A stretch of DNA of 64,000 bases, taken from the NCBI GenBank assembly GCA_020641055.1, contig CP067345.1:3279317-3343316 (forward strand), written 5' to 3'. The position numbers and the translations under genes were made by a program. The notes beneath the pieces are model-generated. The model had not been told where the DNA came from. It did not search any database and saw only the letters and a program-made list of their open reading frames with translations. The stretch comes from Clostridioides sp. ES-S-0010-02. Lineage in GTDB: Bacteria; Bacillota; Clostridia; Peptostreptococcales; Peptostreptococcaceae. Below, in pieces: positions 1 through 8,872 of this stretch (position 1 is the first letter of the stretch; each line of letters starts with the position of its first letter).

Positions 1-216
1 TCTATATCTGTATTTACTATTATTACTTATTTTGAATCTTATAACAGTACCAATTTCTTCACTTCTTCTGCTATCAAAATCAAAAACAATTTCCTCTAAA
101 TGATTTATTTCATAATCTTTGACACTTACCATATCTCTATATGCTAATTTATTTATAGCTATGAATAGTGTAAAAACTCCCAAAATAAAAATTGAAACTT
201 TTATAAACTTATTCAT
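1..216 (-). CDS. Partial hypothetical membrane-anchored protein (N-terminal 72 residues)
   Basis: Reading the minus strand from an ATG at 216 gives 72 codons without a stop up to the window edge, so the gene continues outside. A Shine-Dalgarno sequence (TAAGGAGAT) lies just upstream of the ATG. The protein begins MNKFIKVSIFILGVFTLFIA, a short basic start followed by one hydrophobic segment, so it is probably a signal anchor or signal peptide with the rest outside the membrane. It starts 35 bp after the stop of the ABC permease on the same strand and is likely the third gene of that operon. I do not recognise a family. Visible: start, RBS and membrane segment. Inferred: operon membership. Confidence 0.6.
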   Translation of the reverse strand, partial: MNKFIKVSIFILGVFTLFIAINKLAYRDMVSVKDYEINHLEEIVFDFDSRRSEEIGTVIRFKISNNSKYRYR

Positions 217-251
217 TTCTAATCTCCTTATATTTTACGCTATAATATTAA

Positions 252-947
252 TTAAAAACTTTTATAATTAAACTTATTTTTTTTTGAAATCTTAATAGAA
301 AAATACATAGATATTATAAAAATCATTATAGTCAAAAATGTAATACTATATAGATTTATATATCTAGTATTAGTCATATCAGTAATATAATTTGAAAGGT
401 ATACGCCTCCTACCTTACTATAATTAACATGCTTTACTTGATATACTATCATACTAACCATTCTTAAAATACTCCCATATACAAAATAAACTAAAATACT
501 TATTATTAATCCACAAATTTTCATTTTGCCATATCCAAATTTAAAAAATAAAGGAAGTACTATTGATAAAATTGCTAAAAATATATTTATAGAAAAGAAC
601 ACATCATTTAAAACCATGCTTCTAAAAAACACTAATGATGTCAATTTACTTATTAAAGATGCAATTGTTGTTATAAAAATTATTAATCCCGCACCTAATA
701 AATACTTTGAATACACTATATCTTCAATACTAACTGGCATACTTCTTATAAATATTCTTGAATCACTTTCATAATCACATTCAAATGTATTTACAAAAAT
801 CAAATAACTTATGACAACACTTACAGTATAATACGAAATTGAATTAAGGAAAAAATAAAAAATAAAAAATAGCAATATGTACTTCAAATTACGAATCCCA
901 TCTGAACTAACTCCTACTATTAAATCTTTTCTTATCAAATTGAACAT
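252..947 (-). CDS. ABC-2 type exporter, membrane subunit
   Basis: A 231-residue, very hydrophobic protein with about six predicted membrane segments and no ATP-binding motifs. Its start ATG shares one base with the stop of the ATPase gene (TAATG), so the two are translationally coupled and almost certainly form one ABC transporter. Size and topology fit the permease half of small ABC-2 exporters, such as those moving peptides, lipids or drugs out of the cell. The substrate cannot be told from sequence. No immunity, lantibiotic or two-component genes lie beside it in the window. Confidence 0.75.
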   Translation of the reverse strand: MFNLIRKDLIVGVSSDGIRNLKYILLFFIFYFFLNSISYYTVSVVISYLIFVNTFECDYESDSRIFIRSMPVSIEDIVYSKYLLGAGLIIFITTIASLISKLTSLVFFRSMVLNDVFFSINIFLAILSIVLPLFFKFGYGKMKICGLIISILVYFVYGSILRMVSMIVYQVKHVNYSKVGGVYLSNYITDMTNTRYINLYSITFLTIMIFIISMYFSIKISKKNKFNYKSF

Positions 948-1807
948 TATTTCACCTCATTTACATAATAATACATTAGTTCTTCTATAGTAGGATTTTT
1001 AACTTTATGTTTATCAATTTCTATCAATAAGCTTTTTACTTTTAAGCTATCTCCAACTTTTAGTAGTGCTTCACTATAATATTTATACTCTTTTACACCC
1101 ACTATATTTTCTTTAATTTCGTCTAATTCTGCTTTATTTGCCCTAATTATTTTATATTCCTGCTCTATCATATCTTTCTTTATTGTAAAAATTTGATTTC
1201 CTTTATTTACAAAAATAAGATAATCCGCAATCCTAATTAAATTATCAGTATTGTGAGTTGAAATTATTACACTACTACTTCCATTTTTCACAAAATCTTT
1301 TAGATACTGCATTATTTCTTTTCTTACAATTGGGTCTATTCCAGCGGTTGGTTCATCCAAAATAAGTAGTTTTGCATTATGGCTAAGTGCATTTGCTAGC
1401 ATAAGCTTCTCAGATTGTCCTTTGGATAAATTCTTAATATGTATATTTTCTTCTATTTCAAATTTTTCAAGATATTCATCAAATCTTTCTCTATCAAAAT
1501 TACTATAAAATAAAGATACTATTCTTCTAAACTCTTTTACCTTCAAATGCGGATAAAATTGTAAAGAATCATATACAAAACCAATATTGTTTTTAAAACT
1601 TACTGGAGAGTTGTCAATTGTTTCATTACAAAGTTCAATTTCACCTTCATCAGCATCAATAATCCCCATTATAATTTTTATTAAAGTTGTCTTTCCAGAA
1701 CCATTTGGTCCTATAACTCCAATAATCTCTCCTTCTTTTAATTCCAAGTTTATATTATTTAATTTAAATTTACCTAATTTTTTTGTGATATTCTTTACCT
1801 TAAACAC
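947..1807 (-). CDS. ABC transporter ATP-binding protein
   Basis: A 286-residue single-NBD ATPase. Walker A is GPNGSGKTTL near residue 33, the signature is LSKGQ near 130 and Walker B is LLILDEPTAG near 150, followed by a switch histidine (STHN). The family normally has about 220 residues of NBD; the extra C-terminal 70 residues form an accessory region common in ABC-2 exporter ATPases. It is coupled by a one-base overlap to the membrane subunit downstream. It energises export through that subunit at the cytoplasmic membrane. Substrate unknown. It is transcribed divergently from the NAD kinase gene. Confidence 0.85.
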   Translation of the reverse strand: MFKVKNITKKLGKFKLNNINLELKEGEIIGVIGPNGSGKTTLIKIIMGIIDADEGEIELCNETIDNSPVSFKNNIGFVYDSLQFYPHLKVKEFRRIVSLFYSNFDRERFDEYLEKFEIEENIHIKNLSKGQSEKLMLANALSHNAKLLILDEPTAGIDPIVRKEIMQYLKDFVKNGSSSVIISTHNTDNLIRIADYLIFVNKGNQIFTIKKDMIEQEYKIIRANKAELDEIKENIVGVKEYKYYSEALLKVGDSLKVKSLLIEIDKHKVKNPTIEELMYYYVNEVK

Positions 1808-1943
1808 GTCTTCACCTCTTATGTAATTTTTTATACCCCCTATACATATTTTAACACATTCACAACAAGCTAGGTCATTTATAAATTTATAAATTAAGAA
1901 TTATAAAACTATGTTATAATACAAAGTATGAAGAGGTGAATAT

Positions 1944-2744
1944 ATGAAAAGAATTATAACTATAAATGCAAACCAATTAAATAAGTCCCTTGAGACTAAA
2001 GAACTCTTAACTAGAAAACTTGTCAACGCTGGCTTTGAGGTGTATTCAGATATTTATCCAGATACAGAACTTATTATATCAATTGGCGGTGATGGCTCTT
2101 TTTTAAGAACAGTTAGAGATTTCGATTTTCCTGAAATTCCCATAATGGGTATAAATACGGGACATCTGGGATTTTTTCCTGATATTTTACCAGATAAGAT
2201 TGATAGCTTTATTGAAGCTTATATAAAAAAGGATTATATTATTCAAGAAATGTCACTTCTTAATGCTGAAGTATATACAACTACTAGTGGCTCTAACATG
2301 CTTGCTGTAAATGAAGTTGTTATAAGAGGAGACAAGTCTAGAACTATACATCTTAATCTAAGCCTTGATGATAAACATATACAAAATTTTAGTGGAGATG
2401 GTATGATTATTTCTACTTCCACAGGTTCAACCGCCTACAACTATTCTGCTGGTGGTAGTATTGTTGATATAAAACTTGAACTTATGCAGATTACACCTTT
2501 ACATCCAATAAACACTAATGCATATAGATGTTTTACATCAAGTATAATATGTTCAAACGAATCTGTTATAAAAATTGCACCAGAATACAGATTTGAAGAT
2601 TCATTATTGATTGTTGTTGATGGGGTTGAACACAGATTTAGACAAATTGAAAATATAAAAGTTAGCATGTCTGATGCAAAAATAAAATTACTTAGGATGT
2701 CAAATTACGAATTTTGGCATAGAGTATCTGAAAAATTTTTATAG
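1944..2744 (+). CDS. nadK: NAD kinase
   Basis: This 266-residue protein phosphorylates NAD to NADP using ATP or polyphosphate and supplies the NADP pool. Diagnostic motifs are the GGDGSFLR nucleotide-binding loop near residue 50, GINTGHLGF near 70, an NE pair near 120 and the TGSTAY motif near 157. Length is normal for the short Gram-positive enzyme (about 265 residues). A GAGGTG ribosome-binding site precedes the ATG. It starts a two-gene plus-strand unit with a metallophosphoesterase 23 bp downstream. Some Firmicutes carry two NAD kinases; whether this is the main or a second copy cannot be told from this window. Confidence 0.9.
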   Translation: MKRIITINANQLNKSLETKELLTRKLVNAGFEVYSDIYPDTELIISIGGDGSFLRTVRDFDFPEIPIMGINTGHLGFFPDILPDKIDSFIEAYIKKDYIIQEMSLLNAEVYTTTSGSNMLAVNEVVIRGDKSRTIHLNLSLDDKHIQNFSGDGMIISTSTGSTAYNYSAGGSIVDIKLELMQITPLHPINTNAYRCFTSSIICSNESVIKIAPEYRFEDSLLIVVDGVEHRFRQIENIKVSMSDAKIKLLRMSNYEFWHRVSEKFL

Positions 2745-2767
2745 ACTGCACTTAGGAGGATTTTAAT

Positions 2768-3334
2768 ATGAAAATAGGAATAATGAGTGATACTCATGGT
2801 AGTTTACTTTACTTTGAAAAAGCATTAAATGTATTATCTGATTGTGATATTCTTTTACATGGAGGAGATGTATTATATCATGGTCCTAGAAATGATATTC
2901 CAGAAGGATATAACCCTAAAAAATTTATTGAAGTATTAAACAAATTAGAAAATATTATAATTGTTAAAGGTAACTGTGATGCAGATGTCGACCAGATGGT
3001 AATAGAACATCCTATTCAAAGTCCTTATGTCATGAGCCAATTTGGAGAAATTAGGATTATATTAAATCATGGTTATACAGAAACAGAAGAAGAAATTATT
3101 GATAAATCAAAGAAAATGGGTGCTGACATATTAGTTTTAGGACATACTCATGTAAAGAAACTATATATGGATGACAATTTAATAGTTATAAACCCTGGAA
3201 GTACTTCTATCCCCAAAGATGGAAGCCATTCTGTAGCAATTATAGATATTATAAAAACTGATGATGAAGATGAACTTGAACTTGATATCAATTTAATCGA
3301 TATTAATACTGGAAATATAATCAATATTAACTAA
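2768..3334 (+). CDS. YfcE/MJ0936-type metallophosphoesterase (phosphodiesterase)
   Basis: A 188-residue calcineurin-like phosphoesterase of the small YfcE/MJ0936 family. The metal-ligand motifs appear in order: SDTHG near residue 7, GGDV near 37, KGNCD near 70, NHG near 98 and GHTHV near 125. Such enzymes hydrolyse model phosphodiesters with Mn or other divalent metals; the physiological substrate is generally unknown. An AGGAGG Shine-Dalgarno lies upstream. It is 23 bp downstream of nadK and probably co-transcribed with it. A long perfect stem-loop follows at 3418-3466. Confidence 0.87.
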   Translation: MKIGIMSDTHGSLLYFEKALNVLSDCDILLHGGDVLYHGPRNDIPEGYNPKKFIEVLNKLENIIIVKGNCDADVDQMVIEHPIQSPYVMSQFGEIRIILNHGYTETEEEIIDKSKKMGADILVLGHTHVKKLYMDDNLIVINPGSTSIPKDGSHSVAIIDIIKTDDEDELELDINLIDINTGNIININ

Positions 3335-3417
3335 ATGTAGTATTCCATAAGAATGTATTAAAAACGTTAAAGGCTAATACTTAAAACATATAGAGTAAAT
3401 TTAATTACAAAAGTAAA

Positions 3418-3466
3418 ATATATTATAAAAAGACACTTTACACTAAAGTGTCTTTTTATAATATAT
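3418..3466. terminator. Perfect 23-bp inverted repeat, bidirectional terminator
   Basis: Bases 3418-3440 pair perfectly with 3444-3466 around a three-base loop (CAC). The core arm reads AAAAAGACACTTTA, with T-runs on the exit side on both strands. It lies between the convergent phosphodiesterase and cwp18 genes and can stop transcripts from either side. Confidence 0.8.
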
Positions 3467-3587
3467 CATCAGAAAACTGTATAACAACATACGATATTGT
3501 AAAGTATCACAAAATTTCTACTAATTATGTTTTAAATAACTTCATCTGTATAACCTACAATATTATAAAGTGTATATTTGCACAAAA

Positions 3588-3674
3588 ACAAGTAAACTAG
3601 GCTATTTGCAACTTAATTAGAATTTCAAATACATTAATTCAAACTTCTAATTAAACATAACTTAGTTTACTTGT
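3588..3674 (-). terminator. Nested stem-loop terminator downstream of cwp18
   Basis: Outer arms ACAAGTAAACTA (3588-3599) and TAGTTTACTTGT (3663-3674) pair perfectly. An inner pair (AATTAGAA/TTCTAATT) lies within the loop. On the minus strand the stem is followed by a T-rich run, so it probably ends cwp18 transcription. The rest of the 371-bp gap (3335-3705) holds two imperfect direct copies of about 30 bp near 3477 and 3545, of unknown meaning. Confidence 0.65.
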
Positions 3675-3705
3675 CTCTATTATATAATATTGCCAATTGA
3701 TAAAA

Positions 3706-4758
3706 CTACTGTAATCCTAATGCTTCTGTATAAGGATTACTATTTTTTCCTCCACCAACTTGTACAAACTTATTTGCTTTTACTTTCTTTATAAAACTTT
3801 GTTGCCCATTACTTAAACTTCCACTTGCAAGAATGACAGGCGATTTTGTTTTTGCTGCCAATACTCCAGCAGCAAGCCCATCAACTAAATCAGCTTCTCT
3901 ACCACTTCCATCCTTTGCAAAATACATATTACTAACCTTACTTAATTTTCCATAAAATTTTTCTAAAACTTTAGCATTTGTGTCTTTTCTATCTGTTCCA
4001 GCTAGTCTTTCTGAATTTACTAGTTGTCCCTCAAGTTTTTTGCTTATATTATATTCTCCACCTATTATGTATGTCTCATTTGAATTTTGTGTTATAAAAC
4101 TTTTAGCCTCACTTCGTATACTATCTTTACTTGCATATATTATAGCCATATTATCACTTGCAGCTGGACTTGATATAGAAGTTGCATCTGCTAGACCATT
4201 ATAGCCATTAACTACTGCTATTTTTGAAACGCCTAAATCTCCTGTATCATCCAATTGTTTAGTAAGAAGCAAAGAAGTTTCTTCTCTATCTGCTCCTCCA
4301 ATTCTGCTTACTAAAACACCTGTATCTTCAAGATATTTTTTTACATTTGATGAAATTGCTCCTTCACTTCCAATTAAAATAATTTCTTCAGGATTAAGTC
4401 TTGTTATCTCATCTGCTACATTTTCTGGTACATTATTTTTATTAGTAAGTAGTATTGGAGCATCCAATTTGCTTGCCAAAGGAGTTGAAGCTAGTGCATC
4501 TGGTAATGAATTTGAATTTACTAGAAAAACCCTCTCTGAGCCATTATTCCATCCACTTTGAGATATTTTTATAGCTGTATCAAATCTATCTTCCCCAATT
4601 AACTTTTCTCCCTTTGGAGATTTTCTGTTTTGAATATAGCTATTCATATTTTCCTGCGAATTTTGATTCTTGCTAGTTGTATCTGCATATACACAGCTAG
4701 GCATTAAAAGCCCTAATACAAGTGCAAATACTATTATTTTTTTAGATTTAATTTTCAA
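3706..4758 (-). CDS. cwp18: Cell wall protein with three CWB2 repeats and no effector domain (Cwp18-like)
   Basis: A 350-residue exported protein with an N-terminal signal peptide (MKIKSKKIIVFALVLGLL, cleavage near residue 26). Three CWB2 (PF04122) repeats follow, opening at GEDRFDTA (about residue 56), GGADREET (about 154) and AGTDRKDT (about 254). Each carries the usual pattern of a DAL/DAxS stretch, an APILLT-like strand and an IIxIGSxGAIS-like strand. CWB2 triplets bind the anionic wall polymer PS-II in C. difficile. Almost nothing lies outside the anchor, so it is an anchor-only protein. The cwp18 name comes from memory of strain 630 gene order. It is monocistronic, with terminators on its 3' side. 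Confidence 0.85.
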   Translation of the reverse strand: MKIKSKKIIVFALVLGLLMPSCVYADTTSKNQNSQENMNSYIQNRKSPKGEKLIGEDRFDTAIKISQSGWNNGSERVFLVNSNSLPDALASTPLASKLDAPILLTNKNNVPENVADEITRLNPEEIILIGSEGAISSNVKKYLEDTGVLVSRIGGADREETSLLLTKQLDDTGDLGVSKIAVVNGYNGLADATSISSPAASDNMAIIYASKDSIRSEAKSFITQNSNETYIIGGEYNISKKLEGQLVNSERLAGTDRKDTNAKVLEKFYGKLSKVSNMYFAKDGSGREADLVDGLAAGVLAAKTKSPVILASGSLSNGQQSFIKKVKANKFVQVGGGKNSNPYTEALGLQ

Positions 4759-4862
4759 TATAATTCCCCCTTATTTAAAATATTAATACTTATAGACACT
4801 CTGCAATACTTATTTATACCCCAAAGTAAATATAATTACCTTTTATCAAGATAATTATAAAA

Positions 4863-4931
4863 ATAGCTATATCACCTTAAATACAAAACAAACTTATAAT
4901 CCATTTATTTCATAAAGAATGATATAGCTAT
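4863..4931 (-). terminator. Terminator downstream of pepT
   Basis: Arms ATAGCTATATCA (4863-4874) and TGATATAGCTAT (4920-4931) are perfect complements. Read on the minus strand, the distal arm runs into a T-rich stretch. It follows the pepT stop codon by 38 bp. Confidence 0.7.
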
Positions 4932-4968
4932 TATAACTTTAAACTCTTAATTTTTGAATACTTTTTAA

Positions 4969-6195
4969 CTAAACTCTTTCAGCATATTTTTCAGCTATTC
5001 TTATAATTAATTTAGTAGCTTTCTCCATAGAACTAACTGGAATACATTCATTTTTACCATGGAAGTTTAATCCTCCTGTAAATATATTTGGACAAGGTAG
5101 TCCTTCAAATGATAGTCTTGCACCATCAGTACCACCTCTTACAGGAACTAAACGTGGCTTTATGCCTACTTCTTCCATTGCCTCTTTAGCTATATCAACG
5201 ATGAACATAACTGGCTCAATCTTTTCTTTCATATTATAATAAGAATCTTTTAAGTCTAGTTCCACTCTATTATCATATTTCTTATTTATTTTTTCTATAT
5301 TTTCTATCAATATAGATTTTCTTTGTTCAAATTTTTCTCTACAATGGTCTCTAATAATATAAGCCATGCTTACAGTTTCAACATTTCCATTTATAGTATT
5401 TAGATGCCAAAAGCCTTCATAACCTTCTGTTGTTTCTGGTCTTTCATCCGCTGGGAACATTTCTGATATTTCAGCTGCTATATGTATAGCATTGACCATT
5501 TTATTCTTAGCTGAACCTGGATGAACGTTTCTACCATGTATAGTAATAGTTGCATTTGCTGCATTGAAGTTTTCACATTCAAGTTCTCCAACTACTCCTC
5601 CGTCTAAAGTATATGCATATTTTGCTCCAAATTTTTTAACATCAAATAGATTTGCACCTCTTCCAATTTCCTCATCAGGTGTAAATCCTATTTTTATATC
5701 TCCATGCTTAATTTCAGGATGATTGATTAAATATTCTATTGCAGTTACTATTTCGGCTATTCCAGCTTTATCATCAGAACCAAGCAAAGTTGTTCCATCA
5801 GTAACTATTAAATCATCTCCTTTAAATTCTACTAATTCTGGAGAATCTTTTATATAGGTAACAACATTTAATTCTTCATTTAAAACTATATCTTTTCCAT
5901 CATAATTTTTTATTATTCTTGGTTTAATATCTTTTCCACTTATATCTTCAATTGTATCCAAGTGTGATATAAACCCTATAGTATCTACACCTTCAACATT
6001 TCCTTTTAAAGTAGCCATTACATAACTGTTTTCATCTAAACTTACTTCATCAATACCAATTGATTTTAACTCTTCAACTATATATTCAGCTAAAACTCTT
6101 TGACCTTCTGAAGATGGACAATTTTCACATTGAGAATTCGATGTTGTATCAAATGATACATACTTTAAAAATCTTTCTACTACTTTTTGCTTCAT
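4969..6195 (-). CDS. pepT: Peptidase T (tripeptide aminopeptidase)
   Basis: A 408-residue cytoplasmic M20B metallopeptidase that removes the N-terminal residue of tripeptides. Zinc-site motifs visible: SHLDT near residue 77, LLGSDDKAGIAEI near 140, TPDEEIGRG near 173 (catalytic Glu-Glu), LDGG near 197, and a late HGKNECIP containing the last histidine ligand. The dimerisation-domain motif HPGSAKNKMVNA is also present. Length matches the family (about 405-410). It stands alone between cwp18 and an AI-2E family permease and has its own terminator. It probably serves peptide nutrition, fitting an amino-acid-fermenting organism. Confidence 0.93.
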   Translation of the reverse strand: MKQKVVERFLKYVSFDTTSNSQCENCPSSEGQRVLAEYIVEELKSIGIDEVSLDENSYVMATLKGNVEGVDTIGFISHLDTIEDISGKDIKPRIIKNYDGKDIVLNEELNVVTYIKDSPELVEFKGDDLIVTDGTTLLGSDDKAGIAEIVTAIEYLINHPEIKHGDIKIGFTPDEEIGRGANLFDVKKFGAKYAYTLDGGVVGELECENFNAANATITIHGRNVHPGSAKNKMVNAIHIAAEISEMFPADERPETTEGYEGFWHLNTINGNVETVSMAYIIRDHCREKFEQRKSILIENIEKINKKYDNRVELDLKDSYYNMKEKIEPVMFIVDIAKEAMEEVGIKPRLVPVRGGTDGARLSFEGLPCPNIFTGGLNFHGKNECIPVSSMEKATKLIIRIAEKYAERV

Positions 6196-6283
6196 GCATA
6201 TACCTTCTTTCTTACAATATTAATGGAATTTTTATTTATTAGTGAATAAAATTTTACTACAAAAATATATTAATTATTTATAG

Positions 6284-7336
6284 TTAAAAGATATCCACCT
6301 TCTTAAGTATATCATGCATACATACCAAACCCAAACAAAAAATTACTCCTATTATTCCCTTTACCTGAATTCCAATAAAAATTGCAGCCAGTGTTGCTAA
6401 TGGATTTAACCCAACATTTACTGATACTAATTTAGGTTCAAGTATTTCTCTTATCAGAGACAAAACAAAAAATATTATAGTCATACTTACAGCTATAAAA
6501 TAATTTTTTATAAGAAAATAGTACACGATTATTGGAAGGTATATTGTTATTATTCCTAAAAATGGAATTAAGTCCATTAAAGCTCCTACAAAAGCTACTA
6601 TAAGACCATATTTCAATCCAAATATAGCAAAACTTCCCCATATAGTAAAAAAAGTTATAGCCATAAGTATTGTATAAGCTCTTATATACCCTACAAGAGA
6701 AAGACCTGCTTCCTTCTTTACATTCTTTACCTTTTTTCTTACATCACTAGTAAACATATTATAAAAATTATTTTCAATTTTATCTAAATCTTTTGCTATA
6801 AAATATGTAGCAATAAACAAAGTAATTATAAATATTATAATATATGGAATAGAAGTAGCCAGTCCAATTATACTTGTAAGGAGATTTTTTGTAATATGCA
6901 TTACTTCATTACTAAACTTACTTACTAATTGTTCTATATCAAAGTTAGCTATTTCTTGAAATGATTTCATATAGTTATTTACTTTATTTAAAAAATACAT
7001 AATTGTATTGCTTATATCTTCAGGGTTAGCAGATATATTATTTAGGAATCTCATTAATTCTTTCACTGAATTTATTGCTATTATTGTAGTAACTGTACTT
7101 ACTACTGCTACTGCAAGAAAACTCAAAACTAATGTAGATACACCCTTATTGATGCTAAACTTATTTTCTAATTTTTGGGATATAGGATTAATCATAAGAG
7201 CTATTATTCCACCTAAAAAAAATGGAGCTATGTATGGAAACGCTTTATAAATAAAAATAAACAACAATGTGTATATACAAAAAAAGATAGTGTTATTTTT
7301 TAATTTGTATAAAAAATCATTTTCTAATATATTCAT
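6284..7336 (-). CDS. AI-2E/PerM-family membrane protein (YtvI-like)
   Basis: A 350-residue polytopic protein of the PF01594 family. It has two N-terminal membrane segments (residues 15-50), a third at about 65-85, a long amphipathic cytoplasmic or periplasmic domain, and a C-terminal cluster of four to five segments. The family hallmark DLIPFLG appears near residue 262. The family includes YtvI (linked to sporulation), TqsA and Na+/H+ antiporters, so substrate assignment is unsafe. It is transcribed alone, between pepT and the CNNM protein, with its own RBS. Confidence 0.8.
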   Translation of the reverse strand: MNILENDFLYKLKNNTIFFCIYTLLFIFIYKAFPYIAPFFLGGIIALMINPISQKLENKFSINKGVSTLVLSFLAVAVVSTVTTIIAINSVKELMRFLNNISANPEDISNTIMYFLNKVNNYMKSFQEIANFDIEQLVSKFSNEVMHITKNLLTSIIGLATSIPYIIIFIITLFIATYFIAKDLDKIENNFYNMFTSDVRKKVKNVKKEAGLSLVGYIRAYTILMAITFFTIWGSFAIFGLKYGLIVAFVGALMDLIPFLGIITIYLPIIVYYFLIKNYFIAVSMTIIFFVLSLIREILEPKLVSVNVGLNPLATLAAIFIGIQVKGIIGVIFCLGLVCMHDILKKVDIF

Positions 7337-7416
7337 CTTAAAAATCTCCTTCCTTCTAATTTATATTTCTATTTTGTCCATTTAATACTAGTTTTATTTG
7401 AATATAAAATAAAAAT

Positions 7417-7460
7417 AAGTGCATTAAATATAGAATTTAAATTCTACATTCAATGCACTT
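7417..7460 (-). terminator. Terminator downstream of the CNNM/CorC gene
   Basis: Outer arms AAGTGCATT (7417-7425) and AATGCACTT (7452-7460) enclose a 16-bp palindrome centred at 7438/7439. A T-rich stretch follows on the minus strand. It begins 27 bp after the stop codon of the gene at 7487-8740. Confidence 0.7.
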
Positions 7461-7486
7461 ATAATAAATTTAAGAACATTATTACA

Positions 7487-8740
7487 TCATGTATATATTC
7501 TTATTTTTTTTATTCTGTTTTTTTCTATACTTTCTATACAAAATCTTATATTATCAACTTCAATTACTTCATTTTCTTCTGGCAGTCTGCTTAAATGTCC
7601 AATTATAAACCCACCTATAGAATCAAATTCTTCAGATTCTAAGTTTACACCTATAAGTTCATTGACATCACCAATTTTAGTACTTCCATCTACAATATAC
7701 TCATCTTCTTTTATAACTTGTATTTCATCTTCTTCTTCATCATATTCATCTTCTATATCACCAACAATTACTTCTACTAAATCTTCTATAGTCAAAAGCC
7801 CAGATGTCCCACCATATTCATCTACGACTATAGCCATTTGACTTTTTTCAAGTTTCATCTCTTCAAGAAGCTGTGTTATCTTTTTAAACTCATATGTGAA
7901 AAATGGTTCTCTCATATAATTTTTAATATCAAATGACTCTATTTCCTCATCTGATAAAAATATAATATCTTTTATATTAAGTATTCCTATAATATCATCT
8001 ACAGTTTCTTCATATACAGGCATTCTACTTAGTTTTTCTTCTTTAAATACTTGTATGATTTCATCGTAACTATCTTCCATATCTATAGCTACCATATCTA
8101 TTCTCTGTATCATTGCATTTTTAGCTTGCATATCTCCAAATTCAAATACATTATTTATGATTTCTCTTTCTTCCATTTCAAGGACGCCTTCTTCATGGCT
8201 TACATTTACCATAGTTTTTAATTCCTCTTCAGTTATAAATGACTTGGCTCCTTTATGTGTTATACCAAACAATTTAAATATAACATTCGTAATTATATTA
8301 AATACCCATACTACTGGTCTTAATACAAATATAATTACTCTTATAGGCTTAGATACCAAAAGAGAAACCTTTTCTGAGTTACTTGCTGCTATAGTCTTTG
8401 GAGTAATTTCACCAAATATTAACACTAGTACTGTCATAACAGCTGTAGCAATTGCTACTCCTTTTTCTCCCATCAACCCTATAAACAGTGACGTTGATAT
8501 GGATGTTGCTGCTATATTTACAACATTATTTCCAACTAATATAGAACTTAAAAGTTTATTTGGGCTTTCTATTAATGAACTTACTAACTTAGCTCCTTTG
8601 ACTCCTTCATCTTGCATATATCTTATTCTGATTTTACTTAAAGACATTAAAGCTGTCTCTGATGCTGAGAAAAATGCAGACCCCATAAGTAATACTACTA
8701 AAATTATAATCTGGACCAAACTATTGGGCGATTCCAACAC
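7487..8740 (-). CDS. CNNM/CorC (HlyC)-family membrane protein with CBS domains
   Basis: A 417-residue protein with the classical order DUF21 membrane domain (residues 1-185, about four hydrophobic segments), a CBS pair (about 205-330) and a C-terminal CorC/HlyC domain (about 345-417). The motif IVVDEYGGTSGLLTIEDLVE in the second CBS is typical. The older hemolysin label is historical; bacterial CNNM homologues transport or regulate Mg2+ and related cations. Translation begins at GTG (8740) with an AGGAG box 8 bp upstream. It lies downstream of sbcC with a 132-bp gap and a separate terminator, so it may be an independent unit. Confidence 0.87.
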   Translation of the reverse strand: MLESPNSLVQIIILVVLLMGSAFFSASETALMSLSKIRIRYMQDEGVKGAKLVSSLIESPNKLLSSILVGNNVVNIAATSISTSLFIGLMGEKGVAIATAVMTVLVLIFGEITPKTIAASNSEKVSLLVSKPIRVIIFVLRPVVWVFNIITNVIFKLFGITHKGAKSFITEEELKTMVNVSHEEGVLEMEEREIINNVFEFGDMQAKNAMIQRIDMVAIDMEDSYDEIIQVFKEEKLSRMPVYEETVDDIIGILNIKDIIFLSDEEIESFDIKNYMREPFFTYEFKKITQLLEEMKLEKSQMAIVVDEYGGTSGLLTIEDLVEVIVGDIEDEYDEEEDEIQVIKEDEYIVDGSTKIGDVNELIGVNLESEEFDSIGGFIIGHLSRLPEENEVIEVDNIRFCIESIEKNRIKKIRIYT

Positions 8741-8872
8741 TTACCACACTCCTACTTACTTGTTTTTTTATATTGACATTAATTATAAATAAATTTAATA
8801 TTAGTTTTAATTATATCACAATTATATATTTTTTGGAAATGTTAGATAATATATTCAATTAACATATTGTTT

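Noticed and set aside
7487-8740. A hemolysin
   Set aside because: The HlyC/TlyC label is historical. The DUF21-CBS-CorC layout points to a CNNM-type cation transporter or regulator.
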